A DNA stretch of 64,000 nucleotides from Krasilnikovozyma curviuscula. Lineage: Eukaryota > Basidiomycota > Tremellomycetes > Cystofilobasidiales > Mrakiaceae. Both the position numbers and the translations under genes were made by a program. Shown here one piece after another: positions 32,531 to 48,097 of this stretch. The notes below the pieces were generated by a model that was not told the DNA's origin, made no database searches, and saw only the letters and a list, made by a program, of their open reading frames with translations. Where the stretch lies: positions 1 to 64,000 of the forward strand of contig MVAQ01000056.1 of the NCBI GenBank assembly GCA_014825775.1, in the 5' to 3' direction. How positions within the stretch are numbered: position 1 is the stretch's first letter; each line of letters begins with the position of its first letter.

Positions 32531-34411
32531 ATGGAAGACGTTGTATACCACTCTTCTGAACTCAGTACTCCAACCGTCAGCGCCAGCAACGGCTCGATCC
32601 GTTCGGAGTCACCACCTCTGCCCAAACTCACTCTGACGAATTCGCACGGTAAAGAACGCCAGGTCCCGCCGATGCTCTCGAGGGAGGAGAAGCTGCAGAG
32701 GTTTGTTGGTGACATCGATCTTGAAGAGGAGGATGAACCAATATTGAGGCCCAGGTAAGATCGATTCTCATTGCAATGCAGTTAAATGGAGGGGTGTGGA
32801 GTGAAAAAGAGCGCATATCGGAATATTACTAACAAGATTGGCTACTTCTGTGTGATATTATAGTGAACAGAGGTTTGTTCTTTTCCCAATCAAGTACTCA
32901 GAGGTAAGTCCATCACCTGGACCGGCGTCCCTCGCGAAGCTGTACTTGCCTGTGAATTGACTTGCCCATTAATGGCGCTTGGAACACAGATTTGGCAAGC
33001 CTATAAGAAAGCAGAAGCTTCTTTCTGGACTGCAGAAGAGATGGATTTGGGAAAGGATATGTTTGATTGGGAAGGCAGGCTGAACGACGACGAGGTTAGT
33101 CTTCCTCGCTTAGTCTGCTCCTTTCTCTTTCAACTTGTTTGTGTCTCATCTAGCTCATCAATCTTCCTCTTTAATCCAACCAGAGATATTTCATCAAACA
33201 CGTTCTAGCGTTCTTTGCTGCTAGTGACGGAATTGTGAACGAGAATCTGGTGGAGAGGTTTTCGTCGGAAGTTCAGAGTGCAGAAGCCAGATGTTTCTAC
33301 GGATTTCAGATCATGATGGTGAGCTTCTCTTTTTAGGCTTTGCGTTGAGTACTCCAAATGGTCATTGTACTATTGCTTGTGATCGACGGCCGCAGAAGCT
33401 TACCCTGTCGTATTTCTACCTTATGCCTCAGGAAAACATACATTCTGAAGCATACTCATTACTTATAGACACCTATGTGTCTGATCCTACTGAACGAACA
33501 CATCTGTTCTCTGCTATCGACACCAGTACGTTCACAATTTACATTTTTAGTTCGAAGACAAATGCCGAAGACTCAACAACTATTTTTTTGATGATTACAT
33601 TAGTTCCTTGTATACGAAAAAAAGCTTTATGGGCTCTCAAGTGGATTTCAAGCGAAACTTCGACATTCGCAGAGCGACTCGTTGCATTCAGTGCGGTAGA
33701 GGGTATCTTCTTCTCTGGCTCATTTGCTTCCATTTTCTGGCTGAAGAAGAGGGGCCTTATGCCTGGTTTGACGTACTCAAATGAGCTGATATCTCGAGAT
33801 GAAGGTCTACATACCGACTGTGAGTTACCTCTTGCTCTGCTGTAATAAAATTGTGGATTCCGAGACTGACACACATCTTTGTTAAAGTTGCGTGTCTTTT
33901 GTTCCACCATCTGAAAAGGAGGCCGCATCCTGATATAATTGCTCAAATCATCGTTGAAGCCGTCGAATTGGAAAAGGAGTTCTTGAGTGACGCTTTACCA
34001 GTGTCTCTCATCGGCGTGAGTGATAGATTGACTCACTGTTCCCGCAAAATATCTCGACCCCGTCTAATTGCCCGTCCGATTGCTGAATTTCAGATGAACA
34101 TAAATCTCATGTCACAGTATATCGAGTTCGTTGCCGATCGTCTGCTGATTGCCCTCGGAAATAAAAAAATCTGGGGCACGCCGAATCCTTTCGACTTCAT
34201 GGATCTGATCTCACTGGCAGGAAAGACAAACGTAATTACCATTTCTTCTTCATATCCCTTTTGTAACTGATATCTGATCGCGTTCTTCCGCCAGTTCTTT
34301 GAAAAGAGAGTATCAGACTACGCAAAATCCGGCGTTAACCAATCTGTGCACGAAGGCATCTCGCACAATCCACATACAGCTAGAACGTTCACCCTAGATG
34401 AAGACTTCTAA
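32531..34411 (+). CDS. RNR2: ribonucleotide reductase small subunit (R2)
   Basis: The N-terminus ([15 protein letters not shown]) leads to [20 protein letters not shown], then [19 protein letters not shown] and [20 protein letters not shown]. Di-iron ligands appear in order: Asp in [13 protein letters not shown], Glu and His in ENIHSEAYS (with the radical Tyr just after), Glu in [13 protein letters not shown], and Glu plus His in [11 protein letters not shown]. The C-terminal block [20 protein letters not shown] is followed by [14 protein letters not shown] and a tail ending TFTLDEDF, which in yeast is the peptide that docks on the large subunit. The enzyme makes dNTPs for DNA synthesis. About nine exons are needed; the one ending at 33845 is shifted by an intron near 33534. 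Nearby RAD17 is unrelated in regulation as far as the sequence shows. Confidence 0.95.
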
Positions 34412-35576
34412 AAAGGTCCAATCTACATATCTTTCTTGGCTACCAGATGCCCCCACATCCCTCCTGTACGATTATGCACTCTCCGCTCCTTGCTTGTTCA
34501 CTACTGTATCTATAGGTGTTGTCTAGATTCCATTCTCTGCTCTATCATCTATGAATAAAAGAAAGAAAGAAAGAAAGAACGATTTCTCTCCAGATTCTAA
34601 ACAAAGCTGTCTTTCACTCCTTCCTGTCAACCGATGGACATGTGTATGATGGATGGATTGAGAGAACCGCCAGGTGCAGTCTCTAGCACTAGACACCTGC
34701 GTCAGCGAATATCCTTTTCAAACATCGCCATCTGGTGGTTCTCCTTCTCACTGGACACCTAAAACTAAGGTAATAAAAAACCTGTGTCAGAACCCCAGTA
34801 AGATGCCTGGCCACGTCGATTGCTTTGGCTGGCAGCAACCGAGCCGTAGTGAGCCGCTCAGTATTGCGCTGCCGCACGAACGGCTTTTCAAGATCCTCGC
34901 TATTCAATTGTTGAGGAACAAGGGGGGATAATACCTCAGTAATACACTTGCTTCTGCCTTTGCACTATCTTTTATAGAGTAAGAGAAGAGCTGAAAGTCG
35001 GGCTTTTAATTCTCAACTGTTGGTAGCTGTATCACGAAAACAAGGGTTTGTGCTACTCCCCCTTGCCCTGTTGTCTTCTTTTCAACCGCTCGAAGGACAC
35101 TAGGAATGCTGGCAGCATCCAAGACTCTGGGTATCAAGGTGGTCCAAAGCAGTCCCTCCTTTCACGTGTCCAACTCTATTTGGACGCGGCACTCGTGAGA
35201 TGGCCCCGTCGTTGAACTTGGTTCCAAGGGGCTTGACCATCACACTTGGCAATCTCCAGTGCTCCTGTCTGGATCTGGGCTGTGACTGCTGCCATCTGCA
35301 GACGGTCCCTCTATCCTCTGCGATTTGTTTACATCGTCCAAAGCTGTGGGGCGAGAGTACAATCAGTTGAAAAGTCCTTCGTGAGAAAAACCTGCCTCAG
35401 CCCTCGACTCACCTTCTCATTCAGAAGATGGTACGTCTCTCGAAGGCGTGAGTGCCGCGTCAGTCGGAAATAATAAAGTTTTGTCGAGTGCGATCGAGGA
35501 GAAAGTCTCATGACGTTGCCTTTGCTTCCAACTTTCACCCCCTCATCCAATTTTTGTCCTCATCGCTCCCTTCAAC
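34412..35576. other. longest intergenic region in the window (1.17 kb)
   Basis: No gene is supported. It contains a GAAA simple repeat near 34557-34580 and a CACGTG palindrome near 35163. Short open frames here are on both strands and look random. Most of it is presumably the 3' UTR of RNR2 and the promoter of the acyl-CoA synthetase gene. Confidence 0.4.
34557..34580. repeat. GAAA microsatellite
   Basis: Six tandem GAAA-type units (AAAAGAAAGAAAGAAAGAAA) shortly after the RNR2 stop codon. Confidence 0.8.
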
Positions 35577-38545
<2,969 letters not shown>

Positions 38546-38874
38546 ACGCTTTTTGGGTATCAACTCTTTGTGATTGAATTAGTCTCTGTGTCGGCTTAGC
38601 CATTCTATGTAGCCTTTCTTGTCTTCAGCTTCACTCTACTTTCTGTTCATTTCGACTAGAATCAAGTCGTCATTTGTATATACCCAACCATGATCAATAC
38701 ACACCCTACTTACTAATATGGATTTGCAGAGTCTCTTGTGGTCGTCTTCTTGGTGGAAAGCGACGGAACAGATGTTGAGCTTCAAAATTTTTATAAGAAA
38801 CCCCCCAAATTGCTTCTCATGTTCAGCTTGCATGGAAAAAGCTCTTCCCAAGATGGTCTATTCGAACTCTATGC
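38546..38874. other. convergent intergenic region, no gene seen
   Basis: 329 bp between the two 3' ends of the acyl-CoA synthetase and Acl4-like genes. Nothing coding is supported. Confidence 0.5.
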
Positions 38875-40367
38875 CTACTCTTCCATGTCACCACCACCAT
38901 TCTGCTCATCCCAATCTTCCCACTCTTCTTTCGCAATCTCCTCATCTCCGGCTTCTTCGTCTTCTTCCTCATTTGGTCCAATGGCAGCTCTGATACCAGC
39001 AGCGTCGAGTTGAGAGATAAGTTCTTGGACGTGCTGCAGGATTTCAGGGTCTGGGTGTTCAGTAGCTACATGAAGCTGCATCAGGAAAAGCAGAAAATTT
39101 CAGATAGACGGCCTTTTGATTTTTTGACGTAGACAAATTGAGACATACAGCTTCACACTTCGTCAACACCTCTCTGGCTTCCTCCCAACATTCCACGCGG
39201 CCCATCACAGCGCCTGTCACTTCATTCTTCATCTCAGCTTTCGTCTTCAACTCCTGATCTACATCATCCGATCCAGATACTTCACCAGCGGTCCACCAAG
39301 CCCATCCTTCTAGGTAAACGCCCTCCACTTCGTCCTCGCCGCCAAACTCGATCTGTTTGTACACTTCCAAGCTCTTCTTGACCTCTCCAAGCTCGAGAAG
39401 GATTCGAATAAGGGAGTAGTACGTGGAAGGATCTTTATCTTCCCACGACGATGGTGGAAGGGAGAGGATACGAGCGATCAAGGCTGAGGCATCGCCAGGT
39501 TGCTGTTGTGATAGACGGACGGAGGCGAGGGTGAGGAGCGGTTCAGGGTCATTAGGAGTGTGTGTGAGTGCGGTAGACAGGTAGATTTCACAGTTTTGTT
39601 CAGCGGAAGGGTCGAAGCTAATTTTTATGGAGAAAAGTGAGAAAGGTCAGCAACGCACTTCCGGGAGTAGGATGAGACGGACGAAGCGCGGCGCACCATA
39701 AATCTGTGAGGTAGATCTCTGTCATACCAACCAGGGCCCTAGAGATAAGCTTATGAACATCTTCTTCTCCTTCAATGACTACTGCCCCTCCGTCTTCCTG
39801 TTTCCCTTTGCCCTTTGTTGATCTAAGAGCATCTAGTCGGGCTTGGAGCACCTTGATAGCGTTCTCGTAGTGCTGCAGGGATTCTTGAGGAACTGATGAG
39901 AGCTGAGCGAGATACAAATGCGGTGGTGCTAGAGGTGGGTGAGGGGGTTGAGTAAGAGCCGTAAAGACCTGTTGCGAAGAACAGGAACAAGTTTCAGCCA
40001 CACTACTTCCAACAGCCACATATGAGAGACTCACCTGCTGAGCAGCATCAACATTGCCTTCTTCCAGTAAACAGAGACCCGCCAGCTCCAACGCTTCTGT
40101 GTTTGACGGTTCAACGGCGAGAATCTGCTGCAGGAAGGGGAGGGCAGTTTCGTACGCCTGCTGGGTGAGGTGAGAATGGGCAGCAGCTACATAGTATGGC
40201 GAGTAGATCAGTATCAGTATAGCATTCTTGTCTGAGTGCAGCTGATTGAGATCTCACTCACCTAACAGCTCTGGTACTGACTGCTGTGTTGATGTCGAAG
40301 GTGCCGCTGGAGTAGCTGCTGAAGCTGCTGCTCTGACTTTGCGGTTCTTGTTGCTGGTTCTACCCAT
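38875..40367 (-). CDS. TPR protein, Acl4-like chaperone of ribosomal protein uL4
   Basis: Start MGRTSNKNRKVRAAASAATP is followed by tetratricopeptide repeats: HLTQQAYETALPFLQQILAV, SNTEALELAGLCLLEEGNVD, AAQQVFTALTQPPHPPLAPP, and STYYSLIRILLELGEVKKSL. The C-terminal repeats end LHVATEHPDPEILQHVQELI, and the last 30 residues are strongly acidic (EEEDEEAGDEEIAKEEWED). A basic start, TPR solenoid and acidic tail match Acl4, the dedicated chaperone that escorts uL4 (Rpl4) to the nascent ribosome. Protein length is about 430 residues. The gene is divergent from the F-box gene, with 372 bp between their ATGs. Function by family only. Confidence 0.8.
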
Positions 40368-40739
40368 TGCACACGAGATCTTTACTTTTCTTAGTTATGA
40401 TTTGCTTAAGATTCTGCGACGCAGCTTCTGGAATGGTAGCCTGCACAAGAAATCCATCAAGTTGCGTTGCGACTTGTCAGAAAAAATTTAGAAAAGATTT
40501 CGTGTTTATTTTTTCATCACGACAAAGCTCACATCCAAACTGACAGAAAGAATTGAATAAGCTCCAGGATTCCATAGGTACTACTCTTGCTCAAGCTGAA
40601 TTTACTTTCAATTTCTCGTTCTTCCCCACGACCAGCGAACGTCATCTGTCCTCAAACGATTTTCAATTTTCAACAGCCAACCACAGCCGACCCACACCCC
40701 GACTCTACTTAGGAAAGGAGTACTTTCTAACCAGCAGTC
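40368..40739. promoter_or_regulatory. divergent region between Acl4-like and F-box genes
   Basis: 372 bp, both starts face away from each other. No TATA box stands out. The region holds T-rich runs near 40500-40515. Confidence 0.35.
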
Positions 40740-41901
40740 ATGTCATACGACCATCACAACCAGACGCTCCTCCAAACTGCTCTCACAAGCTCCAAGCTGC
40801 AGAAGGCCTCCATCCACCGAAGAATCGTGTCAACGGGTTCAGCATCCTCGGACGGACACGAAGGTGACACATACATGCTATCACCAGAGGAAGACCTAGA
40901 ACAAGAGAATGAGATCGAAGAGGAAGTGGAAGAGGACGATGATAATGAACTCGTTGGTGTCTTCACTCCGAATTCCACGGGGGCCTTGACGCCTTCATCA
41001 TCCATGTCGCCGTCTGGAAGTGCGAGGGGTGCCAGTAAAGATAGGGTTACTGCTCTTGGTGGGAAAGAGAAGAATCCATTGTTGCTCAGGTTGGGAACAG
41101 ATCCTTTGAAGAGATTCCCGAGTGAAATCAGTACGTCTCGTGCTTTACTCCCTTTCCGGTTCTTTACTCAAGGGCCTTACTAACTCAGCTTGTTTTTGAT
41201 ATTCATTTGCAGGTATCAAGATATTCGGCTTATTGGATTTCAGAGCGCTTACTCGATGCCAGAGAGTCTGCCGAAGGTGGCAGAATTCACAAACGCTAAA
41301 TTACAGTCAGTTTTTTCTGGTAGTTGCTCTGGTGCCTCTGTTCTTACCGACTTGAATTCTAATCCTTTTCATACTTGAACTATAGTTTGGTTTCTTCATT
41401 ATCGTGCCAAGAAGTTTGGGGATGAGAGCTTGCTTGACCTGCCGAGTGGGAAATGGAGTAGGAAAGAGAGCAAGATGCAATGGGTCAGTCATATCATCTC
41501 CTCCTTTCCTTCATTTCTGGTAATTGATTTTGAGATGGGATTCCTTCCTGTAGCGGGCGCAATATCGTTATATCCGTTTAGATCCAAATGGTGATCTCGT
41601 GCCTTACGACCCCGTCGACGGACCATCATAGTATGCATTCTTTTGTCATGACGGTTCCTATATTGATTGATTTTCTAATGCTTCCTTCTTCGTTCACAGC
41701 GAATCTGGGACCTCGACTCCAACAACACGGTGGGCTGCTGCTGGTCCAGCGGTTGTCTCGAAAGCTGCAGCGAGGGCAATGCACAAAGAGCTCAAAGGAC
41801 GAAAAGCGAGGGACAAGAACAAGTTTGGTGGGGGTAGAGATAGGACCGTCATTGGCGAGGGCGAAGCGGGCGACGATGGACGTTTTGATGCGCCTTGGTA
41901 G
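40740..41901 (+). CDS. F-box protein
   Basis: An acidic leader (EEDLEQENEIEEEVEEDDDN) is followed by PLLLRLGTDPLKRFPSEISI and then KIFGLLDFRALTRCQRVCRR, WQNSQTLNY, which is the F-box fold used to bind Skp1 (P-x-E-I...L-D...L...VC+.W). The next exon gives WFLHYRAKKFGDESLLDLPS, GKWSRKESKMQWRAQYRYIR. The C-terminus is basic and Gly-rich (KGRKARDKNKFGGGRDRTVI) and ends GRFDAPW. F-box proteins recruit substrates to SCF ubiquitin ligases; no substrate-binding repeat is visible, so the target is unknown. The gene has at least five exons; introns at about 41131-41214, 41307-41385 and 41484-41553 fix the frame. About 310 residues. Confidence 0.8.
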
Positions 41902-42251
41902 ACGTAGATGGATGGGAGAAGAAAGCCTTCCTGAGGTCTTCTGATGAGATGTGAATTAAGAAGATTTGTCCTTCAGGAGATCTTGTATCTAATCTTGTAC
42001 TCGTTATACCAATCAACCAATCAGTCATTGTTGTGCAATCGAGACATATCTGCCAAACCACACGTCAACGCCGCCCATTTCCATTCCATCTCAGTCCATT
42101 ACTTGACAGATTGCCTCGTAGATATGCCATTGAATGACAATGGTTGATCAGACGCTAAATTGTCGGCAGCGCGAGTTCCCTCGAACGACATTAGTCCATC
42201 GAACCGGAAAGTGCCGCCACCAGCCTTGTTCCTACCCCCAACAACGACAGG
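41902..42251. other. intergenic before the ADP1-like gene
   Basis: No gene is supported. If the coding frame of the next gene begins upstream, an extra first exon would lie here. Confidence 0.35.
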
Positions 42252-45200
42252 ATGCTGTTCCTATCGTCAGCAACGCTCTTGCTCTCGGCAGCCAGCTTCG
42301 CCTCAGCAGAGTTCAACACCAGGAGGAAGACCCCTTCATCGTACAACTTGACGAGGGCGTCCACCAGACCGATCCGAATCTTTGGACAGGAGGGTCAATC
42401 GACTTTCTCAAACAGCGAGGTAACGAACTATTCCAGTTATGTTTTCAGAGCTGTTTGGACGAAGTGAGAAGCTGACTGTGACCTGTCTTTTGCTGCTTGC
42501 ATCGTGTCATTATTGTCATTGTGCTGCTTCACTCGGTCCTCCTGCGATCCCGCTTCTGTGCGAACCAAACTGGAAATTCCTGTAGCTCTTCATCCCTCGT
42601 ATGTCTTGATTTCCAAGTGGAATGCTCAGAGCTATTTGCTCATGATCATGTTGGCTTTCGATATGTAGCCAAGCAGGACGAGTGCGAGTGCTTCAATTGT
42701 CTGCTTCCAAAGTTCACTTGCGGGCAGGTCAGTGGTGGCCCCTCTCGATCCTTCCCTTCTGATCTCGCTCTAGAAGCTGACACATCTTCCTTCCTAATTC
42801 ATAGTTTGGAACATGTAATGAGTTCGATGGAGCCTGCCAGTGTCCATCAGGATGGGGTGGCCAAGACTGCTTGACTCCACGTCAGTACAATGTTCGCTTG
42901 CAACGCTTTCTCTTTTCCCTGACTGACTCTTACTCTGAACTGTGGTTTTACTTGGAAACACTTAGTGTGTGACTCATTGGCTGATGGAGGGAATAGGCAT
43001 CAGAGGAAGGATGGTGAAAGCTGTGAATGTTCCGACGGATGGGGTGGGTTGAACTGCAATAGTAAGTCGTCAAGCCGAGACATCTAGTCTCAAACATCAT
43101 TTCAACACAACAAATAGTATCCTCGAAACTGAATTCTTTCTCGTTCCCTTGCTGCTTGCTTCTCGAACTGCACCCGCTGCAGCTTGTCAGACCGACGACG
43201 CTTGCGCTGGATTCTTACCTCCCGGGTGGGGTGGATCATCAGACGACGATGAATTCGGAAACATGACGTGTTATAAAGGTGGAAATGCTGTCAGAGAAAA
43301 CTTCCAGATGTGTGATGTCACGAGTGAGTCGTTTTCGCCCTTTTTCGTTCAGGGAATTCTTCTTATCTAATCGTTGAACTATCGATTTCAGATCCGTCGA
43401 TCGTCCGAGAGCTTAACGGTAAAAAACCACAAGTAACATTTTCTTGCTCTGCCCTCCCACCACCGGACACACCTCTGTCTGCCCTGACAAGCGCAGAAGT
43501 TGAGCTACTCAAGACATGCAACTTCCAGTTCTGGATCGGATCCCTGGAGTCCTTCTATTGCTCATTAACAGATTGTGACTGGACTTTCACCTCGACATTT
43601 GAAGCTAATATCACAGAGTACAAGTGTGGGACAATTGATTGCAATTGTGTGCCTGGAAGGATGCTGTGTGGTGAAGATGGTTCTGTCAGTAAGTACCTAA
43701 TTACCCATATTTTTCTTTGAAAGTGGAGTGGTCCACCATCCTAGTATCTGACGTTGCTCTTGTAACTCTATTTTGCCAACAGACATTGACGATTTCCTCA
43801 AGGAAGAAGTACAAGGTCCTGGAACGTTCACCTGTACCTCAGGACGAGGCTGTCAATTCAAGGAACCAGCAATGAACGAACTGATTGATATGGTCTTCGG
43901 TGATCCTTACATCACGCTCAATTGCGACAGCGGTGAATGTTTACACTACACGATGGTCCCAGGATACGAGGTACTTAGCTTTTCTCTTTCGACCACACCC
44001 ATATATCTGATTAAGATTTGACTTTATGCAGAGACCTGAACGGCCTGATAACAGTCTGTGGGTTGCCCTCTCGGCTACCGCAGCTGGTGTTGTTATCTTC
44101 GCGAGCGCTTTAGGTGGGTACTTTTTCGCTCGTCCCTTTGCACTTCAAATTTTAAAAGGTCATCTATTTAGTATTCTGGCTTCTCGGAAGATCCCGACTG
44201 ACCGGAGAAGGATTCGGTAGCATCTCCCTTCCAGCTGAAGAAACCGCTAAACTCATGTCAGACCATGTGCCTGCCAACCTCCAATTCTCAGACCTCAACT
44301 ACTCGGTCTCGAACAAGAACATCCTCGAGAGCATCTACGGAAGCGTCCAGCCAGGCCAACTGATGGCGATCATGGGATCATCCGGCGCCGGTAAATCAAC
44401 ACTGCTCGACATTCTCGCTCAGAGAGAGAAGCGGGGTGCTGTCGGCGGTGAAATGTTTGTCAATGGAAGACGAGTGGACGAACATTCTGATAAACTCAAA
44501 CGAGTGATCGGATTTGTCGATCAGGAGGATACTTTGATGAGTACGCTAACCGTGTACGAAACGGTGCTATATTCTGCGCTGTTGAGGCTGCCTAGGGAAA
44601 TGAGCTTGGAGGCGAAAAAGTTCAGAACACTGGAAACAATGCAGGAACTTGGTATTCTTGGTATTAAAGATTCTAGAATCGGTGAATCTGGTGAGTAAGG
44701 ATTGTTTGTCGTTTGTTCCGAATCGCTCGTTGAGCTTCTGCCCGTTCAGGTCTGCGCTCAATCTCTGGCGGAGAGAAGCGTCGTGTTTCTATTGCTTGTG
44801 AACTCGTTACCTCACCTTCTATTCTGCTGTTGGATGAGCCTACCTCTGGTGAGCTTTTCTATTCGCCACTGGGACTAGTGCATGGAACCTAACACAAGCA
44901 TTTGCAGGTCTCGACTCTTTCAACGCTTACAATGTCATTGAAAGCCTCACTTCTTTGGCGAGAGATTATAATCGAACCGTCATTTTCACCATCCATCAAC
45001 CAAGAAGTAATATTGTCGACCTTTTCGACAGGCTGATTCTGTTGGCTAAAGGACGGGTCGTCTATTCCGGTCCTTACGATGAGTGTCAAGACTACTTTGC
45101 ACGAATTGGTCACCCTTGTCCTCCAGGTCACAACATCGCTGACTTCCTCAGTAGGGCCTCTCTCTATTTCCTAGTTGCTCGAGCACGCATGCTGACTGCT

Positions 45201-47182
45201 TGTTTCTAGTCGATATCACAATGGAAGCCGCTGGAGAACAGACCTCAAAATCTCGGAAAATTGCAGCTGCAGCTGAGACTGCTCAAACAGAGAACGGCGA
45301 TGTCGAAGCTGCCGGTGGATCGATTGTTCCCGACGCTGCACCAGCACCATCCTCAAAAGCCTCTAGTATCAAAAGCAAAGCTGCCAAAGTGCTCGGCATG
45401 TCTTCATCAGAAGTTAACACTCTGGAATCTCAAGCGCTCTCTGACAAGCTTAAGGTGCTCATCTCGGACTACGAGAAAAGCGAGGTGTTCTCAAGAGTCA
45501 AAGATGAGATCGCCGGAACGAGAGCGAACGGACATGGCCCTACTTCTGCTCCTGATGGTCAGTTTGACGATATCTCAGATGTGGAAGATAACAAGTTGCT
45601 GCAAGGCTATAAAAGAGCTAGTTTATGGACTCAATTCAAGATTTTGAGCGGAAGGGCTTTCAAGAATCTCTACAGGTGAGTACATGTGCTATGTGTCCGC
45701 TTTCCCGTCATGAGCTAGTGCTCAAGGGTAAAAAAAATTCATTCTGATTATTACAGAGACCCAATGCTCATGTTTGGCCACTACGCTATGTCAATTGTGG
45801 TCGCATTCCTTTGTGCTGGTCTCTATCAATCGATTGGTATCGATCTTGGCTCATTCCAGTCAGTGCAGCAGGCCTCGAAGCCAGAGCGTCACTTCTCACC
45901 AATTTTATCTGCTACTCTTAGGAACCGATTGGGACTCTTCTTCTTTGTACTCTCTTTATTCGCGTTCTCGTCGTTGACGAGCTTGAGTCTGTTTGCGAGC
46001 GAACGACTGCTGTTTATGCGTGAAAGGTACATCGTTCATTCAGTCTTCCCCTTTATATCCTAGCACTGATCATGTTGTCATCTAATTTAGAGCAAACGGC
46101 TACTACGCTCCCATCACTTGTACATTGATTTCTCTCTTGCTGTACTTCCGTGCCGCTAGTGAAGCTAACCTCATTCCATCTGCCTCCAATAGACTTCCTC
46201 TCTAAGGTCCTCTTTGACATTCTCCCACTCAGAATCATCCCGTCTTTCATCCTAGGCTCTATCATCTACGGCCTCGTTGGTCTTGTTCCAAACGTCCTGG
46301 AGTTCTGGAAGTTCATCCTTACCCTCGTGCTCTTCAACTTGGCGACGGCAAGCGTCGTGCTCTTCATCTCTGTTGCGATACCGAGTACTGGGCTAGCCAA
46401 CCTTGCGGGTAGTTTGGTGATGCTTTACAAGTGGGTTTCTGTCTGCAGCTGGACGTATGCCACCGCCCGCGAAAACTGACACCTCTCTCGCCGCAGTCTC
46501 CTCTTTGGTGGCCTTCTCATGAACTATAACCAGTCGTCTATCATCGTTAAGATCCTCATGACGGGTTCCTTTTTCCACGCCGCCTTTGAAGCGTTGTTAG
46601 TGAATGAGCTTCGAGGGCTGCAATTGAAAGATCACAAGGTGAGCAGGGACTTTTCCTCTTTTCTTATGTTGTCCATTCAAGAAGTTTTCTGATCTTCATT
46701 CTGATTGCATCTTCTAGTATGGTATTGATATCGAAGTACCTGGCGCAGTCATCTTATCAACGTTTGGATTCCACGCCCAGGTAAGTTCTCCAAGTACAGC
46801 CACAACAAATGGCTTTCACGTAACTTTGGAGTCTAAAGTTTCTGACACATTACATCGCTTTATTTCATTTTATATCTGCGTCACTCACCTGTTCTTTTTC
46901 AATTGGCCGATCATGGCTGATGCACGCACACCCTACCCTCCTTCGACGGAAACTCTAAAACTTTATCGTGCCTAACACACTCCGTCGCATCGTGTCTCCT
47001 CTGTGATGATGTGCTGTTCAAATGTGCTGTGAAAACTAAAATCCTAAACTCAAACGCTGCCGTCTATTTTAACACGCCAGGCGTTTTGGTTCCCTGACAT
47101 CGCTCTGCTGGCGGGTACTATTGTGTCCTTCGGTCTGCTGAGCTACGGAACGTTGCACTTCTTCGTCAAGGAGAAGAGGTAA
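42252..47182 (+). CDS. ADP1: Adp1-like ABCG transporter with a cysteine-rich ectodomain
   Basis: The ATG at 42252 gives a strong signal peptide ([20 protein letters not shown]), but the frame that continues the protein ([20 protein letters not shown]) is different; see findings. After a 249-nt intron come [13 protein letters not shown] and EGF-like/Cys-rich blocks ([32 protein letters not shown]), as in yeast Adp1. One membrane segment ([20 protein letters not shown]) precedes the nucleotide-binding domain: [15 protein letters not shown] (Walker A), [19 protein letters not shown] (signature), [16 protein letters not shown] (Walker B and D-loop), IHQPRS. The C-terminal half has about six membrane segments (from [14 protein letters not shown] to [15 protein letters not shown]). 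NBD before the main membrane domain is the ABCG order. The last intron is unusually long (about 46781-47080). Substrate unknown. Stop 47180-47182. Confidence 0.9.
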
Positions 47183-48097
47183 TGAAAGCAACACTGGACC
47201 CAAAACAGGCGGAGGTGCATTGGGGGAGTGTGTCTGGCGGAAGCTTCGGTGAGACTTGCTCCTAGAAGATTTATTGCTCCTCATCGAGTAACTCTTGCTT
47301 TTTTTGCCTTTGTTCTTCTGCGGATTTCCCGTTACCTTTCATCCTTTTCTTTTCTTTTCTTCCTTCATAGACAGCGCTAAACTGGAGGAAACCTTATTGC
47401 CGTCGATTGCTCGTCTCGCGGGCACAATTCCCTCCTCTATCCGATCCCTCGTTGCCACTTGCCTAGTCTCGACACCACCCACAAAAAATTCAATACTTCG
47501 CATCCTCGTCCTGTCGTTCTTTCTTCGATCGCATATGGACTGGCGCTGCTCCCTTCCCCCCTCTTCCTGTCGCAGCGCTTCAGCTTCCCCCCAACTGTGT
47601 GTCATTACCGTTATACCTTGTAACCCTACCCCTTTTGAAGCACGTGAAAAATGCATCCATTGAAATCTTAAGTTCCGGTCTGGACTGGAGGCGAAGGTGA
47701 TGCGCCAGCTGAGCATCTGACCCTGCCCCTCTCGCCACAGTTACCGTCGTCTTCCTGCAAGTTTCAGGCAAAAGTGGAAGCTTTCAGGTTTCCGAGCTGT
47801 ACACCCACCTCCCAGCACGACCTTCACGACCCCGCAGAGTACGAACGAGCTATATCCCATTCGAATAGAAGTGAATTGCTGTCTGAGAGGGACAGAGGCG
47901 TCTTCGATTATCTCGGCGGCGCACAGGTCAGTCGACCTCTCGATTTTTGACAGGTAACGATTCTCCATCCATCAGCTCCCACCCGCTAGTCTCTGATTAC
48001 TCGCCCCCCTTCTATATCCTATCCCTCAGTAGAAATCTCCCTCCAGCAACTATCCAATCCCATCATCCTCCCCGTCTTATCCTCGTCGATAGGTAGG
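47183..48097. other. intergenic, no gene seen
   Basis: Region of 915 bp between two plus-strand genes. It is pyrimidine-rich before the phosphatase start (47990-48090), as expected of a 5' UTR or promoter. No supported gene, tRNA or repeat was found. Confidence 0.4.

Noticed and set aside
33534..33622. Extra 28 residues inside the RNR2 protein
   Set aside because: They are an intron read in frame; removing it restores [17 protein letters not shown] as in the family.
34412..35576. Possible hidden gene in the longest spacer
   Set aside because: Frames on both strands are short, without introns that join them or any motif.
46995..47015. C/D snoRNA C-box (GTGATGA) inside an ADP1 intron
   Set aside because: No D box (CTGA) follows within the intron and no terminal stem was seen.
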